Assembly (NCBI RefSeq): GCF_016909015.1
Contig: NZ_JAFBFA010000018.1
Location: 31,395-95,394 of the forward strand
Reading direction: 5' to 3'
Source: Gracilibacillus alcaliphilus
Lineage (GTDB): Bacteria; Bacillota; Bacilli; Bacillales; Amphibacillaceae
DNA: 64,000 nt
This document shows, in pieces, positions 1 through 9,078 of this stretch. Position 1 is the first letter of the stretch. Each line of letters opens with the position of its first letter. The notes beneath the pieces are model-generated. The model saw only the letters and a program-made list of their open reading frames with translations. It was not told where the DNA came from and made no database searches. The position numbers and the translations under genes were made by a program.

Positions 1-157
1 ACTCATCTAACGGTTTAAAAGCATTGTTTATTGCATAAACCAGTGGTATCGCCATAAACATTCCAAATAGCATTAGAAAAGCAAACAGCATGATGGTCAC
101 CGGAATGGAACGATTTAACCTTTTTTTAATGATTCTTCTGTGTTGAAAAAGTGCCAT
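1..157 (-). CDS. carbohydrate ABC transporter permease, MalG type (partial, N-terminus only)
   Basis: Only the first 52 codons lie in the window; the gene continues past position 1. The visible part reads MALFQHRRIIKKRLN followed by one hydrophobic segment (VTIMLFAFLMLFGMFMAIPLVYA) ending in NNAFKP, the usual start of a MalG-type (second) inner-membrane sugar permease. Its ATG overlaps the stop of the preceding permease in a TAATG junction, which indicates translational coupling. By family it would form the heterodimeric membrane channel with that permease. Substrate unknown; the neighbouring GH43 gene suggests xylo- or arabino-oligosaccharides (inference). Confidence 0.85.
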   Translation of the reverse strand, partial: MALFQHRRIIKKRLNRSIPVTIMLFAFLMLFGMFMAIPLVYAINNAFKPLDE

Positions 158-1113
158 TAAGTTCCCACCCCTCTAATTAACTTCTGCACTAACAGGTTCG
201 TACTGACCATTAAGATAAATAAGATAGTAGCAATCGCTGAGGCGTACCCCATTTCAAAGCGGATCGTTCCATAATCAATTAAATGTGTAACAACGGTATG
301 GGCTGCATAATTGACACTAGGGAATCCAGCTAAGGCCATGGAAATATCAGCCACTGCAAAAGCCATCGTTATTTGCAGTACAGCGCCAAACAATAACTGT
401 GGTTTCATCGATGGCAGCGTAATAAACCATAATTCTTGCCAGCGGTTTTTTATTCCGTCCATGGCACCTGCCTCAATAAGTGAACGGTCAATTGTCTGTA
501 AACCTGCAATAAATGCTAAGAAACTTGTTCCTAAACTTAACCACAATTGGACTAAGATAACGACCCATAATACATATTGTTCATCCCGCAGCCATTGTAT
601 AGGTTCTAGCAGAAAACCCGTCTGCATAAGAAAACCATTTAAGTACCCATAGGTGTCACCTGAGAAGATGATCAGCCAAATAAAGAACACATTTCCCGAA
701 ATGGACGGGGCATAGAATATAACTGTCATAAACGCCCGTACTTTCGGAGTTAATTCATTAATGATCCATGCAAAAATAAAACAGGCAATATAACTGACTG
801 GACCAGTTATCGCAGCAAAAAGTAATGTGTTTTTCAGAGAAATCATAAAAATATCATCACTTAGAAATAGCCTTGCATAGTTTTCCCAGCCAACAAACTT
901 CGGCAGTTCCAGCATATTAAAAGAAAAAAAACTAAGAAAAAAAGATACGACAACGGGCACAACAGTGAACATCGTGAAAATAATCATATACGGTGCCATC
1001 AAAATATAATAATGCTTGCCCTTCTTTAACTCTCTTGTTAATGTGGATAGCTTTGATTCTTTTTTTGAAAGAGCGGCTTTCTTCACGGGCTGTTCTGCTT
1101 CCTGTACGTCCAT
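157..1113 (-). CDS. carbohydrate ABC transporter permease, MalF type
   Basis: A 318-residue inner-membrane permease of the binding-protein-dependent sugar importer family. A charged cytoplasmic N-terminus (residues 1-33) precedes about six transmembrane segments, and the EAA loop that contacts the ATPase is visible as EAGAMDG near residue 217. The start is backed by a strong GGAGGGGG about 5 nt upstream. It lies 20 bp downstream of the composite binding protein and overlaps the next permease by one base, so all are probably one operon read leftward. No ATPase gene is visible; such importers in Bacillaceae normally share MsmX (established knowledge of the family). Substrate not determinable from sequence. 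Confidence 0.92.
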   Translation of the reverse strand: MDVQEAEQPVKKAALSKKESKLSTLTRELKKGKHYYILMAPYMIIFTMFTVVPVVVSFFLSFFSFNMLELPKFVGWENYARLFLSDDIFMISLKNTLLFAAITGPVSYIACFIFAWIINELTPKVRAFMTVIFYAPSISGNVFFIWLIIFSGDTYGYLNGFLMQTGFLLEPIQWLRDEQYVLWVVILVQLWLSLGTSFLAFIAGLQTIDRSLIEAGAMDGIKNRWQELWFITLPSMKPQLLFGAVLQITMAFAVADISMALAGFPSVNYAAHTVVTHLIDYGTIRFEMGYASAIATILFILMVSTNLLVQKLIRGVGT

Positions 1114-1133
1114 CTTCCCCCTCCTCTCTTAGA

Positions 1134-4037
1134 TTAATAGGGTAAATCAAACTCCCTTCGTTTCACTTCTATTTCATCATTAATATAGCGAATGTAATCT
1201 GACAATGCTTCACGGGGATTCTCATTAGCGTTAACTACTCTTCTAAAGGCATTATCTAAATGTCTTCCTGTGAAATATCCGCCCGGTATTTGCGGAATGC
1301 CTTGTACCCATTCCCATTGCGTATCTAACTTTTGATAATCCGCTACAGGCCATGGCAGCTCCTCTAATGCTTCCATATTCGCTGTTGGATAACGAGCTGC
1401 TTCACCTAGTAAGCTTTCCATCTCTCGTCCAAACAAGATTTGGGTCTCCGTTTCTGTCCACCATTTCAGAAATTCCCACGCATCGTCTTTATTATTAGAA
1501 TTTTCAAGCAGCATCGCAGCAGTAGTGAAGCTCGATACATCATGCTTTATAGTACCGTCTGGCATTTCCGTACCTGGTACAACAGTAAATTCCCAAAGCC
1601 CTCTGATCTCAGGCGCTAAAACCGACAGCATATTATACGTAGCATAATCCGCAATTCCAATCGGCATTTCCCCTACTCTAAAACGATTAGGGAAGTCCGC
1701 CATTAAGGGGAACTTATAGTTGGTGTAAAACTGCGTCCATTGATTAAAAGCATCAATCGAAATCTCTGAATCTAATGCACTGGCTTTATCATTATCACGA
1801 TAAAATTCTCCCTCATTTTGATAAAGCAGCATCGCAAAGGCTGCATTGGGAACTAACACAGGGTCCCCTTCTGCCATCGGATCATCGATCGGCAAAAAAA
1901 ACTCCAAATTATTCCGCTGCAAAACGGAAATCATACTATACACATCCTCCCAAGTCTCTGGGGGTGTTAGATTTAATTCTTCCAAAATATCTTTCCGGTA
2001 AAACATAACAGGAAACATTTGCGTTTCAGGCAAAGCATAGACACCGCCATCATATTGATAAGGCACAATCGCACTTTCTCTGAAGCGTTCTGCTACCTCT
2101 TCATAATCATCAAAAACCGTTAAATCGGCTGACGCACTCCTCATGGCATAATTAACAGGGACATCTTCACCAATCTGCAAGGCAACATCTGGACCTTCGT
2201 TCGATAATGTAGCGGGTAACAATATATTAGGAGGTACAAGCCGCAAATTGACACCAATATTTGTCTCTTGGGTAAAGGTATCTTCAATCAATCTTTTTAA
2301 AATTTGAGCTTGATCACGCCCTGTTGTTATCCAAACAGTCACAGCGCCCTCATCCTCGGTATTTCCAATACTGTCATAATCCTCTGTATAAGAAGCAAAG
2401 AAAGCTCCTGCTTCATGCTTTGCCCTTTCAAACAGTGTTGCTTCTGCTCTTGGTAATTCTTGATCAGGTGAAGAAACAATTAAATAATCAAGTGTTAATG
2501 GCTGTTCACGCACGGTTTGAATCCATGTACCTAATCCGCCAACATTCATTTTAAAATTGTCCAATCTTCGAGCAATCGTATGAGGAGCCTCAATCATCAG
2601 CTCCAATTGCTGCACAGTAGAATGAAGTACAGCTACTTTATCACTTTTTTCCCCAGTTGATTCCTCCAGATATTCCGCCACATCTCTGATTGTTTCCGCT
2701 TGTTCGGTAAAGACTTCTATTAAATCGGGAATACGGCGTTCCAATTGATAGTCTCGCAGCGGGTCAGGTGTATTCGAGGTGATCATTAAAATTTTTCGAT
2801 ACATTTCATTTAATTCAAGCACACTTGATTCGATCGTTCTTAACAGCGGGGCAGCATCTCCCAGTGAGACGCTTAAACGAATCGTATTGGTCCCTTCTTT
2901 TAAATGGAAGAGATATGGTTCTTCTTCACCTAAAGTATCTATTTGCCAATCTAAATTATAATTAAAACGAAGATTATTCATTTCCTGAAATGGCTGCTCG
3001 CCATTAATCGTTAAACTTCGTGTCGAATATATACCTCGCAGCTGATCTTGCTTTCGTTTTAGCGAAATTTGGTACAAACCTTCTTCCTCCACTTCAAAAT
3101 CCCATTCCAGCCATTGCCCTGGCTGTTTCCAATTTACCCCTCCTATCGTATTTACTCTTAATTTAGACACATGATAGGGTTGTAAGGTTGGACTTGAGCG
3201 GTCAGTTAACGGGAATAAAGTAGGAGAGGATTTTCGATCGGCATGCTCTCCTTGAATGGTTATATATTGTCCACTCGTTGGCTGAAGGTTGTTTTCTTCA
3301 TATGTTTCTTTCATTTCCTGATAACTAGACACCCCAGCTTGCTGATGCAGCTCAATATAATCAATCATCATCGGCTCGCGTTTAGAAGTAAACGTTATTT
3401 GTTGGGTTCCTTCCTCAAAGTGAAAAAAATAAGGTTCATTATAATAACCTTCACCATCTCTGACGGTTGTTTCCACCCACATTGGACTTTCCACTTGACG
3501 GGGTCTTAATTCATTATCACGGTCATCTCTTTGGATCTCGTCATTTTCATTATCCCAAACACGATCAAACAAGATAAATTCCGCCCCATCGAATGGAATG
3601 TCATCATTAATTCTCAGCTCTCTTTCAATTGCTGAACTTTTACCTTCCATTGGAAAATAATGCACCTTGATATTGTATAAACCGGGCTGCTCCACTTTAA
3701 CCTCCCAACTTACAGATCCTTCTTCAGGTGTATACAAAGATTTTCCCTCTAGTCCGTTAAATTGCTCTACCACTTCAAAGCCATCACCTTTTACTTCCAA
3801 AAAATCTTCTGCTTGAATTCGAATCACCTCATCTGGCTTTGCAGCATGAGAGAAACTATTCAAATAATGTTCATATCCTTCTTCTGTCTCTTCGTTTGTC
3901 ACAGCTTCAAACTCAGCCATTGTTGGATAAACTGATTGATGGTCAGTGGCAGCCGGATAGAATAGATAGATGATGGAAGAAAAAAGTATCGTCAACATAA
4001 GAATGAAACGTACATACTTCTTTTTCAAGATGGACAC
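1134..4037 (-). CDS. composite membrane-anchored solute-binding protein (two beta-sandwich-like modules + SBP domain)
   Basis: This 967-residue protein is twice the usual length of a sugar-binding protein. Residues 8-30 form a hydrophobic segment without lipobox cysteine, so it is a signal anchor or Sec signal. Two carbohydrate-binding-like segments follow: about 70-232 (IQAEDF, YNIKVHYFP, DYIEL) and about 258-410 (IQGEHA, LYQISLKR, TIRLSVSLG). A helical stretch spans about 410-540 and a family-1 extracellular binding-protein domain about 565-950 (VMFYRKDILEELNL, WEDVY, FLKWWTETE). The start is GTG with GGAGGGG eight bases upstream; an overlapping ATG is out of frame. It lies between a conventional binding lipoprotein and the permeases, so one operon carries two binding proteins. 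Its role may be to tether polysaccharide near the transporter (inference). Confidence 0.85.
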   Translation of the reverse strand: MSILKKKYVRFILMLTILFSSIIYLFYPAATDHQSVYPTMAEFEAVTNEETEEGYEHYLNSFSHAAKPDEVIRIQAEDFLEVKGDGFEVVEQFNGLEGKSLYTPEEGSVSWEVKVEQPGLYNIKVHYFPMEGKSSAIERELRINDDIPFDGAEFILFDRVWDNENDEIQRDDRDNELRPRQVESPMWVETTVRDGEGYYNEPYFFHFEEGTQQITFTSKREPMMIDYIELHQQAGVSSYQEMKETYEENNLQPTSGQYITIQGEHADRKSSPTLFPLTDRSSPTLQPYHVSKLRVNTIGGVNWKQPGQWLEWDFEVEEEGLYQISLKRKQDQLRGIYSTRSLTINGEQPFQEMNNLRFNYNLDWQIDTLGEEEPYLFHLKEGTNTIRLSVSLGDAAPLLRTIESSVLELNEMYRKILMITSNTPDPLRDYQLERRIPDLIEVFTEQAETIRDVAEYLEESTGEKSDKVAVLHSTVQQLELMIEAPHTIARRLDNFKMNVGGLGTWIQTVREQPLTLDYLIVSSPDQELPRAEATLFERAKHEAGAFFASYTEDYDSIGNTEDEGAVTVWITTGRDQAQILKRLIEDTFTQETNIGVNLRLVPPNILLPATLSNEGPDVALQIGEDVPVNYAMRSASADLTVFDDYEEVAERFRESAIVPYQYDGGVYALPETQMFPVMFYRKDILEELNLTPPETWEDVYSMISVLQRNNLEFFLPIDDPMAEGDPVLVPNAAFAMLLYQNEGEFYRDNDKASALDSEISIDAFNQWTQFYTNYKFPLMADFPNRFRVGEMPIGIADYATYNMLSVLAPEIRGLWEFTVVPGTEMPDGTIKHDVSSFTTAAMLLENSNNKDDAWEFLKWWTETETQILFGREMESLLGEAARYPTANMEALEELPWPVADYQKLDTQWEWVQGIPQIPGGYFTGRHLDNAFRRVVNANENPREALSDYIRYINDEIEVKRREFDLPY

Positions 4038-4089
4038 ATTTTCCCCTCCTTCAGCTCAAATTAAATAATGAATCTGTTAGTACGTCAGA

Positions 4090-5454
4090 TTATTGCCCAT
4101 ACACTTCATCAATAGCTGATTGTAATTGGTTCTTGTATGTTTCAACTACAGTTGAGACAGATGTACCTTCCAGAATCTCTGCTTCAAACTCATAATATTC
4201 AAAACTTGGAAAGGTGAAATGATCCAATACAAGCATGTTCTCTGCCACCGTTCTGGCATTAGCAATATCCTCTTCATTTGTAAAAGATGACTCGTAAGCA
4301 GCTTGATCCGGATAATCATAAATAGAATCGATATCATGCATTTTTTCCCAAATATAAAGCAGCTGTTCTGGATTATCCACACTTTTCGGTATCGTTAACG
4401 CTTGGAAAAGACCTTCATAAGAATAATACTCTTCCGCATTTGGACCTTTTGGAAAAGGAACAAAACCTAAGTCATATTCAGGCATATCATTTTGAAACCC
4501 ATTGAATTCATGAAATGCTCCTGCATACATTAAGGTATTTCCTTGTCTAAAGAATTGAGAAGGTTCTGTCCAATCTCCTCCTTCTGTCGGTCTGCTTAAT
4601 TGCTCAGTTGCAATCTCCGAAGTAAAATTAAGCGCCTCCAATGTTGCTGGGTCATCTAAATTCTGTTGATCATCTACTGTTAAGGAAGTATTATTAGCAG
4701 CTAATGCCCGTTCTAACACCGATCCATTTGCAAGTCCCCATGTATCCATATCACCGTCATTATTACGATCTAAATTAGCTGATCGAATAACCTCTTTGAA
4801 TGTATCCCAACTCCAATTATCTTCATCCACATAATCCTGTAAAGGCTTGATACCCAGCTCATTCATTAATGTACGGTTATAAAAGATACCTTGAACTAAA
4901 TTTCCTTGTGCTTCTGTAAACCCATATCCGCGTCCTTCATGGGTGTATAATTCATTCGTTACCACTTGATTGAATGCGTTTTCATTTTTTGTGTATTCAT
5001 CTATCGGCCATAGAAGATCCTGCTGGACTAAAGTTGGAACGGTATATGTTTTGCCTAACCGAACAATATCACCAATCGGTTCTCCGGCTAACAAGGAAGC
5101 TGTGACACGTTCTTGATATTCTCCATAATCAATTGCAATATATTCGACATCAAAATTATGCTTTTCTTTTAATTCATCCAGATTTTGCTTTACAGCAATA
5201 CTATCAGGGTTATCTTCTGCTGGTGTCATATCCCACCAAGATACAATCTTGATCGTACGTCCGCCTAAATCAAAATCCATCTCTGGTGTCCGAATAACTC
5301 CATCATCTTCTTCAGATTCTTCCTGCTCATCACCTGACGTCTCACTGCTGTCCGTATTCTCAACACCGTCCGTTTCATTAGCTGCTTCCTCACCATTACA
5401 GGCAGCTAAAACAAGAAATAGCAGTAACAAAAAAATAAAAGACCAATTTCTCAT
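4090..5454 (-). CDS. sugar ABC transporter substrate-binding lipoprotein
   Basis: Extracellular binding protein of an ABC sugar importer, about 454 residues. The start used is the internal ATG (MRNWSFIFLLLL), because GGGAGGG lies 8 nt upstream and a lipobox LAAC puts the lipidated cysteine at residue 19; a longer frame to 5526 adds 24 residues with no signal character. An acidic linker (about 25-55) is followed by the binding domain, with typical segments GRTIKIVSWW, FYNRTLMNELGI and the EF-hand-like DRNNDGDMDTWG. First gene of the leftward operon. The 484 bases upstream separate it from the divergent response regulator at 5938, the probable regulator. Confidence 0.9.
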   Translation of the reverse strand: MRNWSFIFLLLLFLVLAACNGEEAANETDGVENTDSSETSGDEQEESEEDDGVIRTPEMDFDLGGRTIKIVSWWDMTPAEDNPDSIAVKQNLDELKEKHNFDVEYIAIDYGEYQERVTASLLAGEPIGDIVRLGKTYTVPTLVQQDLLWPIDEYTKNENAFNQVVTNELYTHEGRGYGFTEAQGNLVQGIFYNRTLMNELGIKPLQDYVDEDNWSWDTFKEVIRSANLDRNNDGDMDTWGLANGSVLERALAANNTSLTVDDQQNLDDPATLEALNFTSEIATEQLSRPTEGGDWTEPSQFFRQGNTLMYAGAFHEFNGFQNDMPEYDLGFVPFPKGPNAEEYYSYEGLFQALTIPKSVDNPEQLLYIWEKMHDIDSIYDYPDQAAYESSFTNEEDIANARTVAENMLVLDHFTFPSFEYYEFEAEILEGTSVSTVVETYKNQLQSAIDEVYGQ

Positions 5455-5869
5455 ACTAATTCCCTCCCATAATCTTTGTTTAATTATTTCATCATTAATT
5501 ATGGCATTTCGTAAATTAGGCAACAACCTGCCAATCTTTAGGTTTTTAACCGGTTACATTCCATTTTTAAAATTGCCAGACTAACAGCCTCAACCATACA
5601 CTGCTTCGAACACGGCTCAAAAAAATGTAATGGCTTTTCAAATCTCTTAATCCTTCCCTGTCAGCCAAGTAACATAGCCGCGGCCTTAACCTGTGGATAT
5701 GCAGAACATAGGATTCGGAAATATTTATGGAGCGGCTGATTCGGATTGGTAATGGATAGGCTTTCTTTTCAAAGCAGACACTTCCTTTTAGAGATTTCCG
5801 AAGATAAGCAACAGATGTGAGAAATACAAAGAAAAGCACATTCTTTTGCGCCTATATTTTCTTATAATA
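5455..5869. other. intergenic region between divergent units
   Basis: No convincing coding sequence. It should hold the leftward promoter of the binding-protein operon and the rightward promoter of the response regulator. A good -10 hexamer TATAAT (5863-5868, + strand) sits directly before the palindrome at 5870-5903; no strong -35 partner was seen. A 90-codon minus-strand frame here shows no recognisable protein. Confidence 0.5.
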
Positions 5870-5903
5870 AGAGCACATACTCTTTTTTTTGTGTATGTGC
5901 TCT
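5870..5903. promoter_or_regulatory. 11-bp inverted repeat just downstream of a -10 box (putative operator)
   Basis: AGAGCACATAC (5870-5880) and GTATGTGCTCT (5893-5903) form a perfect 11-bp inverted repeat around a T-rich 12-base centre. It begins 2 bases after a TATAAT hexamer and ends 34 bases before the response-regulator ATG, so it would cover the transcription start. An operator or a 5' leader hairpin are both possible. A terminator is less likely because the T-run is in the loop rather than after the stem. Confidence 0.5.
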
Positions 5904-5937
5904 CAAGATTAAAAGTTAAATAAAGGAGGATGTTTTT

Positions 5938-6717
5938 ATGTACAACGTATTACTAATCGATTTTGACAAGAGATCGAGAGAGGCATTTGCCAACAAAATT
6001 AACTGGAAACATCATGGTTTTACCTTGCAAACTTTCGAAAATTCCTTTTCAGCATTATTATCTGTTTGCAAACAAAGGCATTATGACATGATATTAATCA
6101 ATTTAAAAGGTTCGCAAGTACATGGATTAGACGTATGTAAAAGTATTCGTAACATAAGTAGCATCCCTATTCTTCTGATTGGAGGAAGCAAAGATTTTCA
6201 GTTTGTTAGAGAAAGCATTCGTCTTCAAGTGATCGATTATTTACCTGCCCCTATTACCTTGGTCGAATTCACCAAAACTTTGGTGTCTTTAAAGCAAATA
6301 CTGCAGAAGGAAAAAATAAACTTTAACCTTAAACCAAGTCATTCACTCAAAACCTCCCCCAAAAGAAATATAGCTGATATTATAGATGAAGTGAAAAGGC
6401 AAGTAGAGGCTTCTCTAAACAGACATATAACCTTAAAAGAGATATCTGACGAACTCCATTACAATTGTTGTTATTTAGGACAAAAATTTAAAACCTATGA
6501 GAATATGACATTCCCTGAATATGTCCTGATTCGTCGCATGGAAAAGGCTAAGTATTTACTGTCCCATACGGATCTAAAAATATATCAAGTTGCTGCAGAA
6601 GTCGGTTTTTCCGACTTAGACTGGTTTTATAAAAAATTTAAAGCGCACACCGGTGTAACCGCTTCCGTTTTTAGAAAAAATACTTCTTCTTCGTCACTTA
6701 GTTCATTAGTTGTCTAA
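5938..6717 (+). CDS. AraC-type response regulator with degenerate receiver (YesN-like)
   Basis: A 259-residue cytoplasmic regulator. Residues 1-120 have the receiver fold (YNVLLIDFD, YDMILINLKG, VIDYLPAP) and about 150-250 an AraC helix-turn-helix pair (ISDELHYNCCYLGQKFKTY and IYQVAAEVGFSDLDWFYKKF). The usual phospho-acceptor Asp is Asn55 (ILINLKG in place of the I(T/V)DIxM type) and the conserved Lys before the cis-Pro is Ala104. Only the N-terminal acidic pair D8/D10 remains, so phosphorylation is doubtful. No histidine kinase is nearby. It is full length for the family without the central linker domain. RBS AAAGGAGG. Position suggests control of the ABC operon on its left and the GH43 gene on its right (inference). 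Confidence 0.87.
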   Translation: MYNVLLIDFDKRSREAFANKINWKHHGFTLQTFENSFSALLSVCKQRHYDMILINLKGSQVHGLDVCKSIRNISSIPILLIGGSKDFQFVRESIRLQVIDYLPAPITLVEFTKTLVSLKQILQKEKINFNLKPSHSLKTSPKRNIADIIDEVKRQVEASLNRHITLKEISDELHYNCCYLGQKFKTYENMTFPEYVLIRRMEKAKYLLSHTDLKIYQVAAEVGFSDLDWFYKKFKAHTGVTASVFRKNTSSSSLSSLVV

Positions 6718-6855
6718 ACTAAGATTAAACTATTTGATAGAATGCATTATTTTCATAGCAGCTCTACCTGCTCTCTCATTAACTTTTACTTCCTTAGCTT
6801 GATACTGCTATAGCTTTAGCTGCATGAACACAGCATGATGAGACTTAAAGAGAGT

Positions 6856-6905
6856 GTTCAAAAAGTTCCAAAGAAATGACGCTGCGAATTGAACTGACGT
6901 TAACC
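6856..6905 (-). repeat. decayed end of the GTTCAAAAAGT MITE-like family
   Basis: Starting at 6856 the + strand reads GTTCAAAAAGTTCC, then AAATGACGC and GCGAATT, matching the reverse complement of the right end of the elements at 11420-11705 and 16152-16293. Only about 50 bases are recognisable and no second terminal repeat is seen, so this is a solo or truncated end lying between the regulator and the GH43 gene. Confidence 0.55.
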
Positions 6906-6976
6906 ATTTTTCAGATAAAATGCAGCTAGCCTGAACAAGTATTAGTGCAAATATGATAAATAAAGGAGTTTTACAA

Positions 6977-8524
6977 ATGAAGACATTTCAAAATCCAATT
7001 TTACCAGGCTTTTATCCCGATCCATCTATATGCAGAGTAGAACAAGATTATTATTTAGTGACATCCACTTTCGCTTACTATCCTGGTGTGCCTATTTTTC
7101 ATAGTAAAGACTTAGTACAGTGGAAACAAATTGGACATGTGTTAGACCGGCCGGCACAGCTGCCGTTAGATGGTCAAGAACAGTCACAAGGTATATTTGC
7201 ACCAACGATTCGTTATAGTAATGGGGTTTTTTACATGATAACAACCAATATAGCAAATGGAGGTAATTTCTTCGTAACGGCCACGGACCCCGCTGGTCCT
7301 TGGTCAGACCCTTATTATTTACAAGCACCCGGCATTGATCCGTCACTTTTTTTTGATGAGGATGGCAAAGTCTATTATCATGGCACCAGACCAGCCCCCG
7401 AGGGAGAAAAATATAGCGGGAATTGGGAGGTATGGCTTCAAGAGCTGGATTTAGATTCCAAACAATTAGTTGGTGAAGAAGTTAGTTTATGGCGAGGGGC
7501 ATTAAGAGATGCCATTTGGCCAGAAGGACCACATTTGTATAAGAAAGACGGCTATTATTATTTATTGATCTCTGAAGGCGGCACTGGGCATCATCATGCT
7601 TGTTCTATCGCAAGAAGCGAGCATATTAAAGGGCCATATGTCGGGAATCCAGCTAATCCTGTTCTAACCCATCGTCATTTAGGAAAAGAATATCCAATAG
7701 TCAATGTAGGTCACTGTGATATGGTAAAAACACAAAATGATGAATGGTGGGCAGTTGGCCTCGCCTCCAGAACATATGGCGGCTACTACCGTAATCTTGG
7801 AAGGGAAACATTTCTTGTACCGATCAAATGGGAAGATGATTGGCCCATTTTCAGCCCGGGAACAGGCAAGTTAGAGATGACTTATTCAATGCCAAATCTT
7901 CCTAAAACGAAACAGCTTACAGAGGCCTCATGTGATCACTTTGATGATGACAAGCTGAACTTTAATTGGAATTTTTTACGCACACCTCAAGAAGAATTTT
8001 ATAGTTTATCGGAACGGCCCGGTTACCTGACTTTAAAATTAAGACCACAAAAACTGACAGACCTTGATACACCAAGTTTTGTCGGAAGGCGTCAACAGCA
8101 TATCAACTTCAATGCTTCAGCACATATGGAATTTTCAGCGTTATCAGATAACGAAGCTGCCGGAATCGTATTGCTTCAAAGTAATCAATATCATTACCGG
8201 TTTGTCTATACCAGTAATAAGCTAGAAAAAGTAATCCGCCTTATTAAATGTACTGCCGGGAAAGAAGAAATAATTCAGGAAGCTCCTATCGATACAGATG
8301 TCCTATATCTAAAAATAGAGGCATATGGACAGGATTATTGCTTTTATTATGGAACAAGCTCTTCTGCTTATTCGGCACTAATAGAAAATGTTGACGGAAG
8401 AATTCTAAGCACCGAGGCAGCAGGAGGATTTGTAGGAACAGAGATAGGACTATATGCCAGTTCTAATGGAGAAATCAGTAAAAACAAAGCCCATTTTGAC
8501 TGGTTTGAATATACGGGCCTATAA
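6977..8524 (+). CDS. glycoside hydrolase family 43 (beta-xylosidase / alpha-L-arabinofuranosidase type)
   Basis: A 515-residue GH43 enzyme without signal peptide, so it would act on imported oligosaccharides. The start at 6977 has AAAGGAG eight bases upstream and gives the canonical N-terminus NPILPGFYPDPS; a frame from 6953 adds eight residues without need. The three GH43 carboxylates are visible: catalytic base Asp15 (YPDPS), pKa modulator Asp121 (GIDPSLFF) and catalytic acid Glu183 (WPEGPHLY). After the five-bladed propeller (to about 320) comes a C-terminal beta-sandwich (about 325-515) as in XynB-type xylosidases. Xylosidase versus arabinofuranosidase cannot be decided by eye. It lies 260 bases after the response regulator. 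Confidence 0.93.
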   Translation: MKTFQNPILPGFYPDPSICRVEQDYYLVTSTFAYYPGVPIFHSKDLVQWKQIGHVLDRPAQLPLDGQEQSQGIFAPTIRYSNGVFYMITTNIANGGNFFVTATDPAGPWSDPYYLQAPGIDPSLFFDEDGKVYYHGTRPAPEGEKYSGNWEVWLQELDLDSKQLVGEEVSLWRGALRDAIWPEGPHLYKKDGYYYLLISEGGTGHHHACSIARSEHIKGPYVGNPANPVLTHRHLGKEYPIVNVGHCDMVKTQNDEWWAVGLASRTYGGYYRNLGRETFLVPIKWEDDWPIFSPGTGKLEMTYSMPNLPKTKQLTEASCDHFDDDKLNFNWNFLRTPQEEFYSLSERPGYLTLKLRPQKLTDLDTPSFVGRRQQHINFNASAHMEFSALSDNEAAGIVLLQSNQYHYRFVYTSNKLEKVIRLIKCTAGKEEIIQEAPIDTDVLYLKIEAYGQDYCFYYGTSSSAYSALIENVDGRILSTEAAGGFVGTEIGLYASSNGEISKNKAHFDWFEYTGL

Positions 8525-8565
8525 GCGGATGACTACGATTTAATAATATGGGTGATGGATTAAGA

Positions 8566-8600
8566 TCTCTTCAGCTAACAATAAAAGCGAAGAGAATTTT
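8566..8600 (+). terminator. rho-independent terminator after the GH43 gene
   Basis: TCTCTTC (8566-8572) pairs with GAAGAGA (8589-8595), extended inside by GCT/AGC with one bulged A, and is followed by ATTTTAT. It lies 42 bases after the GH43 stop. Confidence 0.6.
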
Positions 8601-9024
8601 ATCTGGTATGATCCCCTCGTGATGGAATCATTTCTCCTTGCGGAGGGTTAAGACCTCGTATATGGAGAACTGGTTGGAGTATACTGACAAAAACCTGCTT
8701 TCTTAAACCAAGTGCTGTCTCCCCTCCCTCGCACCACGGTAAAAATATGTGTTCACAGATAAGCACGATAGGCTGATTTCGCTCTTGTCTCTCAAATTGT
8801 TTCACGTGTAACTTTTGAGGAGCATGTATGAATCCATTCACTTGCTTCATTCCAGCATTTCTAAAAAATTTTCTTTGCGGCTGAGATAGTGAATGGTAAT
8901 CTGGTTTCATTAACTGGGTTGGGGCTGTTTAATACTTACGAGTGGGCTTATAGAAACTATTATGGAGTATATAAACATAACAAGGGAACAGCTATTTCAT
9001 TAAATAATTCTCGGAAGTAAAAAA
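8601..9024. other. non-coding region with no recognised gene
   Basis: Between the GH43 terminator and the decayed GH32 fragment no protein is recognised. A 103-codon minus-strand frame (8599-8910) has no family signature or RBS. The only notable element is the parS-like box at 8798. The stretch may be old debris, because the spacing from this box to the copied terminator (227 bases) nearly equals the spacing at the intact gene near 57.3-57.6 kb (228 bases). Confidence 0.4.
8798..8813 (+). promoter_or_regulatory. parS-like box TGTTTCACGTGTAACT
   Basis: The 16-mer matches the Bacillus ParB-site consensus TGTTNCACGTGAAACA at all but two positions (12 and 16). The identical 16-mer occurs at 21000 and 57326 in this window. 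Whether ParB/Spo0J binds it is unknown; it may only be part of a repeated element. Confidence 0.35.
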
Positions 9025-9069
9025 GTGTTTAGAGAAGGATATCTGCTTCATTATACCCTTCCTAAACAC
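9025..9069 (-). terminator. duplicated terminator hairpin (copy A)
   Basis: GTGTTTAG at 9025 pairs with CTAAACAC ending at 9069; the minus-strand product ends in a T-run. It is almost identical to the terminator of the intact GH32-like gene at 57554-57601 and here follows a decayed copy of that gene's 3' end. Confidence 0.65.
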
Positions 9070-9078
9070 TATTTTTGA

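Noticed and set aside
5567..5839. 90-codon minus-strand frame upstream of the response regulator
   Set aside because: No RBS and no recognisable protein; it occupies the divergent promoter region.
8599..8910. 103-codon minus-strand frame
   Set aside because: No RBS, no domain signature, cysteine/proline-rich composition unlike neighbouring proteins, and it overlaps the GH43 terminator.
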